A stretch of 39,407 bases of DNA from a virus: positions 1-39,407 of IMG/VR virus record IMGVR_UViG_3300009507_003338, one strand, 5' to 3'. The notes beneath the pieces were generated by a model. The model saw nothing but the letters and a program-made list of their open reading frames with translations, did not search any database and was not told the DNA's origin. Positions 30,308 through 38,198 of this stretch are shown here, in pieces; the first letter of the stretch is position 1, and each line of letters starts with the position of its first letter. Position numbers and translations under genes: made by a program.

Positions 30308-32236
30308 ATGAAAAAACTATCACTATTGTTCGTGACTTTGTTTGCGGCAATTAACACATTTGGCCAGAATGGGTCAAACGAAATCTTAACTCCACCAAAT
30401 ACTACGACGCCGTATATTTTGGTGGATACTTTGTTTACATTGGCAGACTATCCGAATGCTTATACTGATGTATACATTCACTTTGCCAATCCGACTGCTG
30501 ATGATATCAAAGCAGTTCAGTTCAGATTGTTTTACGACAATACAAACTTTACAACCCCAGAAATCTATTGGGGGCCAACGGCTACTTCGATAATCGACAA
30601 GTATGGTTCGTATTTTGCAAGTTCAGATTACATTAACGTAATCGCATCTTACACAGGTAACACTGCAAACTTCAATTGGGCCGATGGTGCTATGTTTAAA
30701 TTGAGATTATACCACACCACCACATATCAAGGTGTTGTTGACTCAATTGCAATCGCAGGTTCGACATCTTACAACAACCTTGCTACAAAAGACAATGGTG
30801 TGGATGTAACATTGGGTATGTACAACTATGGTGGTAATTTCCAAATGAACCCATTGACATTCCCAATCAAAGTTAGAAACGCAGATGGTTCAAACGCACA
30901 AGGTGTTTGGTTTACAACAAGTAAGAGATTGAAGAGTGACTCTCAAGGGTCTTGGACTGCTATTGTTTCTGACTCTACAAACTCAAATGGTTTGATGGAA
31001 GTTGTTCACCCAATTGATACAAACTTCTGGCATTTGAGAGTAGTTGCTCAAACTGATACAATGACCGATGGTTCTGCTCTATCAGTTGTCGATGCATACA
31101 AACTTGCTAACGCAGCTTCAATGCAAGACACCTTAACTGGTATTGAGTTGTACGAAGGTGATATCAACGAAAGTGATGACATCACTATTTCAGACGCATT
31201 TGCTATGTTTAATAGATTAGCATTGGGTTCTACAAACTGGAACTCTTTGTTTACTAACACATACAACGTATCAGTATTATGGCCAAGTGAATTCACTTCT
31301 GCTAATTCAGCAACTTCAGTTCCAACTTGGGCAAACACTCCGAGAGTATATACAATTGATACGATTGTGAATTCATTAGACTCATTGAAACCATACATCT
31401 ATGTAGTAGGTGATGCTACCACTACGGGTTATAACAACCCAGCAGTATTGATTGCTAAAATGGCCAACCCAGGTACAGGTACGGATTATATCCTTGACCC
31501 AGCAATCTATATGAACAACATTGATGATACAATCCAATTCCACATTCCAAAGTTGGTAATCACTTCAGATGAGACTATGGAAGTACCTGTTACAATGATG
31601 ACATTTGGTAATAACATTGGTGCTGCACAAATGGGTATTGAGTTTGATACATCTATCTTTAGATTTAACTCAATCAATATGGGTGATGCTGCTTCCAAGT
31701 GGACTTCTATGTTGAGTGTACAAGAGAATACAGTATTCTGGGCTGGACACGAAGACAAGATGAACCCAAGTGTGATTACTGATATGACTACAACATTTAC
31801 ATTTGTATTTGATGTAATCAACCCAATCGGATGGCAGACATCTCCGTTGAAAATCTTCAACAAAGCTGCTGGTGATGAGAACGCTTATGACTTAAACATC
31901 AAACCATCACCAAACGATGGTTCGGTAGTTAACAAACGTGACATTGATGCCGACTTGTTAGATTTGATGCAAGGTTTCAAGGTATATCCTAACCCAACTT
32001 CAGACGCATATGACAACTGGGTATTCATCGAACACCACAACGACCTTGAAGGTTCAACCCTTAACGCAATGGTATACGATATGTTTGGTAGAGAAGTGAT
32101 GAACTACTCTGACATTATCTACGAACGTGGTTTCCAATTCCACGGATTTAGAATGACTGACTTACCAGAAGGTATGTATTTAGTTAGATTGGTTACGCCG
32201 GATAGAGAGAAGTTTTATAGAATCGTAAAATATTAA
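30308..32236 (+). CDS. Secreted T9SS cargo with cohesin/dockerin-like regions
   Basis: A 642-residue protein. It has a signal peptide (MKKLSLLFVTLFAAINTFG) with Q20 at the predicted +1 site. Residues about 30-160 and 400-540 are beta-rich and look cohesin-like (AVQFRLFYDN; VPVTMMTFG, then QMGIEFDTSIFRF). Between them lies a dockerin-like half repeat, GDINESDDITISDAFAMFNR (from G284). The last 84 residues (559-642) form a T9SS type A sorting domain: VYPNPTSDAY, YDMFGREV, then LPEGMYLVRLVTP and a basic end. The domain is known to direct export by the host T9SS, often with cell-surface attachment. TAGGAG precedes the start. A virion adhesin is an alternative. Confidence 0.85.
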   Translation: MKKLSLLFVTLFAAINTFGQNGSNEILTPPNTTTPYILVDTLFTLADYPNAYTDVYIHFANPTADDIKAVQFRLFYDNTNFTTPEIYWGPTATSIIDKYGSYFASSDYINVIASYTGNTANFNWADGAMFKLRLYHTTTYQGVVDSIAIAGSTSYNNLATKDNGVDVTLGMYNYGGNFQMNPLTFPIKVRNADGSNAQGVWFTTSKRLKSDSQGSWTAIVSDSTNSNGLMEVVHPIDTNFWHLRVVAQTDTMTDGSALSVVDAYKLANAASMQDTLTGIELYEGDINESDDITISDAFAMFNRLALGSTNWNSLFTNTYNVSVLWPSEFTSANSATSVPTWANTPRVYTIDTIVNSLDSLKPYIYVVGDATTTGYNNPAVLIAKMANPGTGTDYILDPAIYMNNIDDTIQFHIPKLVITSDETMEVPVTMMTFGNNIGAAQMGIEFDTSIFRFNSINMGDAASKWTSMLSVQENTVFWAGHEDKMNPSVITDMTTTFTFVFDVINPIGWQTSPLKIFNKAAGDENAYDLNIKPSPNDGSVVNKRDIDADLLDLMQGFKVYPNPTSDAYDNWVFIEHHNDLEGSTLNAMVYDMFGREVMNYSDIIYERGFQFHGFRMTDLPEGMYLVRLVTPDREKFYRIVKY

Positions 32237-32245
32237 GAGGTTAAT

Positions 32246-32632
32246 ATGCAAGAAGAAATCAAAGAAGGAATGTCAAACCTTAAAAAAGGTATTATTGGGT
32301 TTGCCGGTACAGCAGTAGCTGGAGTAGGAACATTTCTAATGACTCAATTTAATTCTATGTTAGGAATCGAAGAAGAGTCATCAGCACCAACGGAAGTAGT
32401 TGCACCAGTTGAGAACAATAACTCACAAAGTGTTAATGTTACTGGTCCAGAGATTATTATCAATATCCCTGAACAAAAGGCAGCACCTGCTCCTACACGA
32501 ACTATCATCAGAGAGACTGTTAAGGAAGTTCCTGCAGCACCAGTTGAGGTAGTAGAAGAGAAGCCAGAAACTCCAATGGAAAGAATGGCAAGATTGAAGA
32601 AGGAACGTGCAGCACAAAACGAGGGTAAGTAA
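32246..32632 (+). CDS. Single-span membrane protein with Pro/Glu-rich tail
   Basis: A 128-residue protein. A hydrophobic segment (GIIGFAGTAVAGVGTFLMTQ, residues about 15-35) follows a short charged N-terminus. The rest is extended and rich in Pro, Glu and Val (PEIIINIPEQKAAPAP, VKEVPAAPVEVVEEKPE), ending in a basic helix MERMARLKKER. A tail of this kind could span the periplasm, as in TonB-like or tether proteins, but no family is recognised. It stands one base ahead of the CsgG-like gene, which suggests a shared task at the envelope. Confidence 0.6.
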   Translation: MQEEIKEGMSNLKKGIIGFAGTAVAGVGTFLMTQFNSMLGIEEESSAPTEVVAPVENNNSQSVNVTGPEIIINIPEQKAAPAPTRTIIRETVKEVPAAPVEVVEEKPETPMERMARLKKERAAQNEGK

Positions 32633-32633
32633 A

Positions 32634-33377
32634 ATGAGAACAAGAAGAGATGAAATTTTAGAGTTGATTTTTGCACCTCTTGGGTTACTATTTGTTGTAG
32701 TTGGATTGTTGTTCGTAGGTGGATTCGCCACCTCATGTTCATCTTCAGTTGGTGTAGTTCAATACCAAGCTGACTTTGAAAAAGCAGACCAACCCCTTAA
32801 TAGCATTGCACCTTATACTGGTGAAAAGCAAATCGTACAACTTGCTAAACTAAACGTAAACAAAGAACTTTGGGATATGTTCCCAGAGTTGAGAGATAAA
32901 AGAGTTGGTTTGGGTGTATCAAATCGTATCATTGAGAACTTTGAAGTTACTGGTAGATTTGCATACGCTGAAGAAAAAGAAGCCATTCAAAATCAAATGT
33001 TAGATGCTTGGGAAACCGAACTTAATGGTTTGGGTGATGGGCAAACACAATTGAAGATGGAAGGTATTGCTCTACCAAAATATGTTGTTTACGCAGAAAT
33101 CTACGACTTTGCAGTTTCTTATGGAGAAGATTATAACAAAGGTAAGGTTCAGAAGACCAATACCACGATTATGGGTATTCAGATTAGAATGACAAGTGTT
33201 GATAACGGACAATATATTGTGGCAAGTGGACAAGGTACTGCAACTCAAGTAGGTGAAGGTATGTTCAAAAACCCACAAATGGGATTTGATAACTCAACAG
33301 TCGGAATCGCTACCCAACGTGCATTGGAGGTCGCTACAATGAACCTCGTGAAACGTATGGAAGCATATGGATGGTAA
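32634..33377 (+). CDS. CsgG-like outer-membrane lipoprotein
   Basis: A 247-residue protein. The N-terminal hydrophobic segment ends in a lipobox-like FATSC, giving Cys35 as the lipidated residue, and no acidic surface-export signal follows it. Residues about 150-245 match the CsgG family: LPKYVVYAEIYDFAVSYG, TTIMGIQIRMTSVDNGQYIV, then FDNSTVGIATQRALEVATM and LVKRM. CsgG of curli systems forms a nonameric outer-membrane pore. Family length is about 270. The start at 32634 is taken because the longer frame runs into the preceding gene. No curlin (CsgA/B) repeats are seen nearby. From memory, csgG-like genes have been reported in other marine phages. Confidence 0.75.
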   Translation: MRTRRDEILELIFAPLGLLFVVVGLLFVGGFATSCSSSVGVVQYQADFEKADQPLNSIAPYTGEKQIVQLAKLNVNKELWDMFPELRDKRVGLGVSNRIIENFEVTGRFAYAEEKEAIQNQMLDAWETELNGLGDGQTQLKMEGIALPKYVVYAEIYDFAVSYGEDYNKGKVQKTNTTIMGIQIRMTSVDNGQYIVASGQGTATQVGEGMFKNPQMGFDNSTVGIATQRALEVATMNLVKRMEAYGW

Positions 33378-34893
33378 AAGGTGGTTAGTATTAGTTTTAC
33401 TACTTATAGGGTTTAAGTCATTTGGTCAGTCGTACCAATACACTTATACTGACCCTTGTACTGGTATTCCTAATACTGTAACTATCACTCAACCACTTGG
33501 TTCGGTAACACTTTTTTACGCCGGTCAATGGCAAACATTTACAGCGACCCAACTTCAGTCTGGTGGATATGAAGCTTGGGTCGCTTCTATTAATGCACAA
33601 TTCCCACCGGGTTCTAACCCTTGTGCTGGAGCTGGAGCACAAACATCTACATCATCAAATTCATCAACGGCATCTAATACAGCAATGAATGTATCAAGTA
33701 TCGTTGGTATTGCGGCTTCGTTGGGGTCTCAAACATCATCTACAACAATAACACCACCATCAGGTGGAACAAGTACAGGAGGTTCAAATGGTAATTCTAA
33801 CAACTCTGGTGGTAGTGGTTCTTCTACTGGCACTAATAACGGCGGGAATTCTTCAGGTTCTTCAACATCAGGAGGAACGAGTGGGTCGAGCTCTGGGTCA
33901 TCTTCTAATGGGGGTAACAGTGGTAATGGGGGCTCTTCCGGCAGTTCTTCTGGTTCTTCAAGTGGTGGGTCTTCTACCGGAGGAAGTGGTTCATCCGGCT
34001 CAAGTGGAGGTTCAAGTGGAAGCTCTGGCTCCGGAGGTGGAGGCACGGGTGGAAGTGGTGAACCATCTGGTGGAGTAAGTGGTACTGATGGGGGTGGTGT
34101 ATCCTCTGGTGGAACTGATAGTGGTAGTGGAACATCTGAAGGTGCAGTAGGTGGTACTGATAATACAACCACAGCAAGTGGTGGTGACTCTGAAGGTGGA
34201 GATGATGGTGGGGGTGGTGGCTCCGGTGGGTCTAAAAAGAAATCTAAACAAGAAAAGATTGGTAGAGGTGCATTGATTGGCGCGGGTGACTTTGTAGTAA
34301 TCAGAAATGGTAGTGACTACAAAGCACAGGGTAATGATAATTTTAAATTCAATATGTCCTTAACTCACGTTAATACCAAACAAACTTTCATCAAAGGTAT
34401 CAACTTCAACTACACCACAGGTGAGAATGTTCTTAACTCAACTCTATATGGTTCATATAAGAATAATGGATTTATGGGTGTATTCTCAAACTCCACAATG
34501 ACTAACTTTAAAACCGATGTTTTCAATACCACTACGGCAATGGTAACTCAAAAGTTGTGGATTGTAACTCCAATGTTAGGAACTAACCTTACATTTGGTA
34601 AGATTGGAACAAGTGACTTTCAGAACTGGTCAATTATTGCTGGTGGATTTACTAACTTTAATAACGATTGGTTTTTGAATGGTAATGTAATGTTACTTGG
34701 AATCTATTCTCCTTACATATTTTATTATGAGGGGCAGTGGTATAAGAGTGGATTGTTATTCGTACCATTGGCTAATTTGGATATAAAGTTGACTGACACA
34801 TTTAAGTGGAGTTTATCATTTGGTGGAGCATACCAATGGAAAGCAGATATTCTAAACTTTCAGATTTCAACAGGAACAAAGATATTGTTATGA
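33367..34893 (+). CDS. Secreted Gly/Ser-rich protein with barrel-like C-terminus
   Basis: A 508-residue protein. The signal peptide (MDGKRWLVLVLLLIGFKSFG) leaves Q21 at +1. Residues 21-85 form a small domain with two Cys. Residues about 88-289 are almost entirely Gly, Ser, Thr and Asn. Residues 290-508 show alternating strands typical of an outer-membrane barrel (TFIKGINFNYTTG, STLYGSYKNNGFMGVFSNS, WSLSFGGAYQW) and end ISTGTKILL. The low-complexity part could be a flexible surface-exposed linker. It overlaps the CsgG-like gene by 11 bases and the next gene by four. No family is recognised. Confidence 0.7.
   Translation: MDGKRWLVLVLLLIGFKSFGQSYQYTYTDPCTGIPNTVTITQPLGSVTLFYAGQWQTFTATQLQSGGYEAWVASINAQFPPGSNPCAGAGAQTSTSSNSSTASNTAMNVSSIVGIAASLGSQTSSTTITPPSGGTSTGGSNGNSNNSGGSGSSTGTNNGGNSSGSSTSGGTSGSSSGSSSNGGNSGNGGSSGSSSGSSSGGSSTGGSGSSGSSGGSSGSSGSGGGGTGGSGEPSGGVSGTDGGGVSSGGTDSGSGTSEGAVGGTDNTTTASGGDSEGGDDGGGGGSGGSKKKSKQEKIGRGALIGAGDFVVIRNGSDYKAQGNDNFKFNMSLTHVNTKQTFIKGINFNYTTGENVLNSTLYGSYKNNGFMGVFSNSTMTNFKTDVFNTTTAMVTQKLWIVTPMLGTNLTFGKIGTSDFQNWSIIAGGFTNFNNDWFLNGNVMLLGIYSPYIFYYEGQWYKSGLLFVPLANLDIKLTDTFKWSLSFGGAYQWKADILNFQISTGTKILL
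33628..34230 (+). repeat. Low-complexity Gly/Ser/Thr coding repeat
   Basis: About 600 bases made mostly of GGT/GGA/TCT/TCA/AGT/ACA-type codons encode the Gly/Ser-rich stretch. The repeats are irregular and vary at synonymous sites, with no fixed unit. The G+C content is locally higher than the surroundings. On the opposite strand the same composition creates a long Pro/Glu-rich frame that is not a gene. Confidence 0.75.
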
Positions 34894-36041
34894 GAAAGTT
34901 TATTTTAAATCTTATTTTTATACTGTGGGTATCAATTGGTGGATATTCTCAAACCATTACCCTTACTCCTATTGGTGATGCAAGTGTTAATAGTATTGAT
35001 ATTGAGGTAGAACATTTTGTTAATTATGTTCCTAACCATTCTATCTACTCTCAAAATTACTCACCATTATCAACGGCAGGTACTTCGGTTAATGTTGGTG
35101 ATGATAGTAATGTGGGCCCATTCAACATAGGATTTAACTTTGAATTCTACGGACAAACCTTTTCACAATTTAGAATATGTACTAACGGATTTATAACATT
35201 TGGTAATACCGCAGGAACATATTCTCCAACTTCATTTCCATCATCGGCAAATCCAAATGGAGTAGTTGCAGCATATTGGACTGACCTCTACCCATCATCG
35301 GGTTATTATATAAGATATCAGACTGTTGGAACTGCGCCAAATAGACAACTGATTGTAAGTGCCCACTTAACCTATTACTCAAATAGAAATGCTTGGGTGG
35401 ATTATCAAATCGTATTGTTTGAAGGAACAAATAAGATATGGACTACAATCACATCACAAGGTTGGACTCCAACTGCAACTCAAGGTGTGGAAAACCATAA
35501 TGGTACTTTAGCAGCAACTCCAACGGGTAGAAACTTGGCAGGATTTAACGGAGCAGGTTCAACATACGAATATGCACCTCAAGCAGCAATTACCCAATGG
35601 GAATCACAAGGAGTTAAAATAACAAATACAGCAGGTCAAGTAACATTCTCTAATAATTCAAATTGGGATTATAGAGTTACTTTTAGTGTGAGTAATGAAC
35701 CAAGTATTATGACTACTGCTGAAATGAATTACCTAATGTATAAAAAGGCTGGATTAAGTCTTTTAACTGATTGGGATTTTTACACTTGTGATATAGATGA
35801 TACTGGTGGATTTGATTGGGATGATATCAAATATGGATATGATTTACTAAATGGTGGACTATACTATAAGAGTTATATATTTACCCAATCACAAAAAACA
35901 ACCATAGAATCCAATCCAACTACTAATTATTATAGTACATATCCACCAACCCAAAGTGGAACATTTTCAAATCAAAATCAGTTTTATATAATGGCAACTG
36001 GAAAACATAAAACAATTATAAGTGGGGAGAAGATACAATGA
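34890..36041 (+). CDS. Secreted adhesin-like protein with dockerin-like motif
   Basis: A 383-residue protein. The signal peptide (MRKFILNLIFILWVSIGGYS) leaves Q21 at +1. Residues about 65-240 resemble the extracellular module common in Bacteroidota surface proteins: FNIGFNFEFYGQTFSQFRI, CTNGFITFGNT, GVVAAYWTDLYP, YQIVLFEGTNKIW, TQGVENHNGT. Near the C-terminus CDIDDTGGFDWDDIKYGYDL is a dockerin-like half repeat similar to that in the T9SS cargo upstream. There is no T9SS sorting domain. The ATG at 34890 is chosen because it gives the signal peptide and an ATGA overlap. Binding to glycan or host surface is inference. Confidence 0.7.
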   Translation: MRKFILNLIFILWVSIGGYSQTITLTPIGDASVNSIDIEVEHFVNYVPNHSIYSQNYSPLSTAGTSVNVGDDSNVGPFNIGFNFEFYGQTFSQFRICTNGFITFGNTAGTYSPTSFPSSANPNGVVAAYWTDLYPSSGYYIRYQTVGTAPNRQLIVSAHLTYYSNRNAWVDYQIVLFEGTNKIWTTITSQGWTPTATQGVENHNGTLAATPTGRNLAGFNGAGSTYEYAPQAAITQWESQGVKITNTAGQVTFSNNSNWDYRVTFSVSNEPSIMTTAEMNYLMYKKAGLSLLTDWDFYTCDIDDTGGFDWDDIKYGYDLLNGGLYYKSYIFTQSQKTTIESNPTTNYYSTYPPTQSGTFSNQNQFYIMATGKHKTIISGEKIQ

Positions 36042-36436
36042 ATCCAATCGCATGTTATTTCGTAGCTTCAGTATTATCTTTAGCATCAATCAAAGATATA
36101 CCTGAAGAAAAGTTTACTTTTGGTGTAAGACAAATCACCGAAGAAATCGTAGGTCAAGAAGCACCTCTTTGTCCTGGTGGTTCACCAATCTATGTGGTAG
36201 TAAATGAAATCAAAGCACCAACTCAAGGTATTCGTGTTGGCCCTTTTGAATTCAAACAAAAAAAGACATTTGTAACTGTGACCGTAACCAAAGATGGTAA
36301 AGAATCGGTTGGAGTGGGAACTGCTAAAATGAATGTAGCAGCAACTTTACTTCAATTGCAAGATGAAAATTTACCATTTGAACAAACAGAATTCTCAATT
36401 GCTGTAAAAAGAGCGATTGAAGATGCTCTTCACTAA
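36038..36436 (+). CDS. Small CsgG-fold-like protein
   Basis: A 132-residue protein with a weakly hydrophobic N-terminus (MNPIACYFVASVLSLAS). The C-terminal 80 residues follow the same order as the CsgG-like protein upstream: PIYVVVNEIKAP, then an FVTVTVTKDGKESVGVGTA strand pair, and PFEQTEFSIAVKRAIEDAL matching the helix FDNSTVGIATQRALEVA. It may be a half-size relative that caps or modulates the pore. The relation is by pattern only. It overlaps the previous gene by four bases. Whether it is exported is unclear. Confidence 0.5.
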   Translation: MNPIACYFVASVLSLASIKDIPEEKFTFGVRQITEEIVGQEAPLCPGGSPIYVVVNEIKAPTQGIRVGPFEFKQKKTFVTVTVTKDGKESVGVGTAKMNVAATLLQLQDENLPFEQTEFSIAVKRAIEDALH

Positions 36437-36461
36437 TACTTATATAATAGGAGTTATTAAT

Positions 36462-37538
36462 ATGAGAAGGTTATTGTTATTGGTCACGATGTTAGTTACG
36501 GTTACAACATCAGCGCAAATTAAAGATTTTTTTAAGTATTCAACGATATATGGAACGGCTATCATAAATCAGCCGGTACAAGACCCATATGGTGATTGGT
36601 TTATTCCACGGGATTGGACAATACAGCCCCAACCAATTCAAAATCAGAATGAATATAATTACAATTATTCATTGGGTATTCGTAAGATTGCTAGATTTAA
36701 ATATGAAAATAGACCATCCATTTTTTACGATGGTACTGAAAAAAACATTTCAACTTCAACTAACATAGGCGCAGTTAGTGGTTGGGAGTATTTGTTTCAT
36801 AGTGAGTTAGCACGACAAATTGGGCAAACATATGTAAACAACAATTACTTTTTAAGACATTTGGGTAAACACCATATTGTAAAGGTAGAACGCTTTGATA
36901 ACACATTTGTAAATTTGAACTATTCCGCTGCTGATGTAAGATATAGACAATCAATTGGTAGTAAGTTTAATTTATCATTTGGTGTAAACTTCCGTGACCA
37001 TATGTACTACGGAATTGCTCCAATTAAATTTTATTTAGATGATGGGGGTTCTTGGTTGGCACTTGCATACGAGGCAGGATACCAAGACTATTCAGTAGAT
37101 GTAGAATATAATGATGGTACTTCATACACAGAATACCATTGGATGAACGATGGTGGTGATACCATCGCTCTTTCTGACTGGGAGTTTAGAAGATTAAAGT
37201 GGGATGAGATTGCAGGTGACTTTAATAGTATGATGTTAGATTCTATTGGTATACTTGGAACATTTACGCCTGTAATTGGGCTGGACTTCTATCATAGAAC
37301 GGAAGAATTGTGGGTACACGTTTGGGGAAGTGTTCTTCCATATAATTTACATATTTATGGTAATCCAGACTACTTCTATGGAGTAGATAACGGATATTGG
37401 GTTGATTATCAAATAGGGTTAGTATCCGGAGTGTGGTTAACAAAGAAACTTGGAATCTATTTAGAAGTATCAAACCAAAGATTTTGGGATAGGGAACTTT
37501 ACAGTGTAAAAGCTGGACTTAATTATCAGTTTAAATAA
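36462..37538 (+). CDS. Secreted outer-membrane-type protein, probably beta-barrel
   Basis: A 358-residue protein. The signal peptide (MRRLLLLVTMLVTVTTSA) leaves Q19 at +1. The mature part has many alternating aromatic strands (VNLNYSAADVRYRQS, FNLSFGVNFRDHMYYG, LGIYLEVSNQRFW) and ends SVKAGLNYQFK, where a terminal aromatic strand resembles the closing strand of outer-membrane barrels. The ATG at 36462 has AGGAG eight bases upstream; an in-frame start at 36417 lacks this and lies within the previous gene. No family is recognised. It could be an added porin-like protein or a surface receptor mask. Confidence 0.65.
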   Translation: MRRLLLLVTMLVTVTTSAQIKDFFKYSTIYGTAIINQPVQDPYGDWFIPRDWTIQPQPIQNQNEYNYNYSLGIRKIARFKYENRPSIFYDGTEKNISTSTNIGAVSGWEYLFHSELARQIGQTYVNNNYFLRHLGKHHIVKVERFDNTFVNLNYSAADVRYRQSIGSKFNLSFGVNFRDHMYYGIAPIKFYLDDGGSWLALAYEAGYQDYSVDVEYNDGTSYTEYHWMNDGGDTIALSDWEFRRLKWDEIAGDFNSMMLDSIGILGTFTPVIGLDFYHRTEELWVHVWGSVLPYNLHIYGNPDYFYGVDNGYWVDYQIGLVSGVWLTKKLGIYLEVSNQRFWDRELYSVKAGLNYQFK

Positions 37539-37539
37539 A

Positions 37540-37815
37540 ATGGCAAAAGAATTAAACGAAGACACAGGATTTAATGTATCGATTAAAACATTAATTGGTA
37601 TTGGAGTAGGTATTGCTACTGTTGTAGGTATGTGGTATGCTCTTCAAGATGACATTCAAGAAGCAAAAGAACTTCCAGTACCAGTTATTAGTAGAACCGA
37701 ATACGAACTCAAGGATGAATTAGTACGCCAGACCATTATGGATACGCAAGATGATGTTGAAGATATTAAAGAACAATTAGATAAAATCGAAGACCGATTG
37801 TTTGAATCACGATGA
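37540..37815 (+). CDS. Single-span membrane protein with coiled coil
   Basis: A 91-residue protein. One transmembrane segment (LIGIGVGIATVVGMWYAL, residues about 18-36) is followed by an acidic region and a heptad-like coiled coil (MDTQDDVEDIKEQLDKIEDRL). The layout resembles small phage spanin- or holin-type proteins and phage membrane organisers, but no specific family fits. It starts one base after the barrel-like gene and overlaps the next gene by four. Confidence 0.6.
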   Translation: MAKELNEDTGFNVSIKTLIGIGVGIATVVGMWYALQDDIQEAKELPVPVISRTEYELKDELVRQTIMDTQDDVEDIKEQLDKIEDRLFESR

Positions 37816-38186
37816 AAAAGTTGTTAGTCATATTATCTTTACTTTGGGTTACCACATCATTTGGCCAATCTTTACCAAAAAGCTTATCACCCGAAACATT
37901 GAATCGAGCAATTAATACTGGTGTTGTGATTGTTGAGTTTGATGCAAAATTTGCTAAACCATTCGCAGATTGGGATGAGATTGAAGATTGTAAATATTAT
38001 AGAGTTGATATTGAAAAATATCCTGAACTAAAAGACAAATGGAAAATTAGAACAGTACCAACCATTATATTGTTTCATAATGGAAATAAACATAAAACTT
38101 GGAAAGCCAACATTATGTTGGAGTTGGATGTTACTGCAAAAGAAATCCAAGAAGAAATTGAAGAGTTACTATCATCACAATTTTAA
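37812..38186 (+). CDS. Exported thioredoxin-fold protein lacking the CxxC site
   Basis: A 124-residue protein. The signal peptide (MKKLLVILSLLWVTTSFG) leaves Q19 at +1. The fold follows thioredoxin: VVIVEFDAKFAKPFADW takes the place of VEFWAxWCGPC, so both active-site cysteines are missing. Next come YYRVDIEKYPELKDKWKIRT and VPTIILFHNGNKH, with the cis-proline motif VPT intact. A redox role is therefore unlikely; it may be a chaperone or structural subunit, as T7 uses thioredoxin without redox chemistry. It is the last gene of the envelope operon. Confidence 0.7.
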   Translation: MKKLLVILSLLWVTTSFGQSLPKSLSPETLNRAINTGVVIVEFDAKFAKPFADWDEIEDCKYYRVDIEKYPELKDKWKIRTVPTIILFHNGNKHKTWKANIMLELDVTAKEIQEEIEELLSSQF

Positions 38187-38198
38187 AGGAGATACGAA

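Noticed and set aside
33729-34172. Long minus-strand frame rich in Pro and Glu
   Set aside because: It is the complement of the Gly/Ser codon repeat on the + strand; its composition is a direct mirror and it has no ribosome-binding site.
33628-34230. Repetitive DNA that might be a CRISPR array or tandem repeat element
   Set aside because: No constant repeat unit or unique spacers; the pattern is irregular Gly/Ser/Thr codons within one reading frame.
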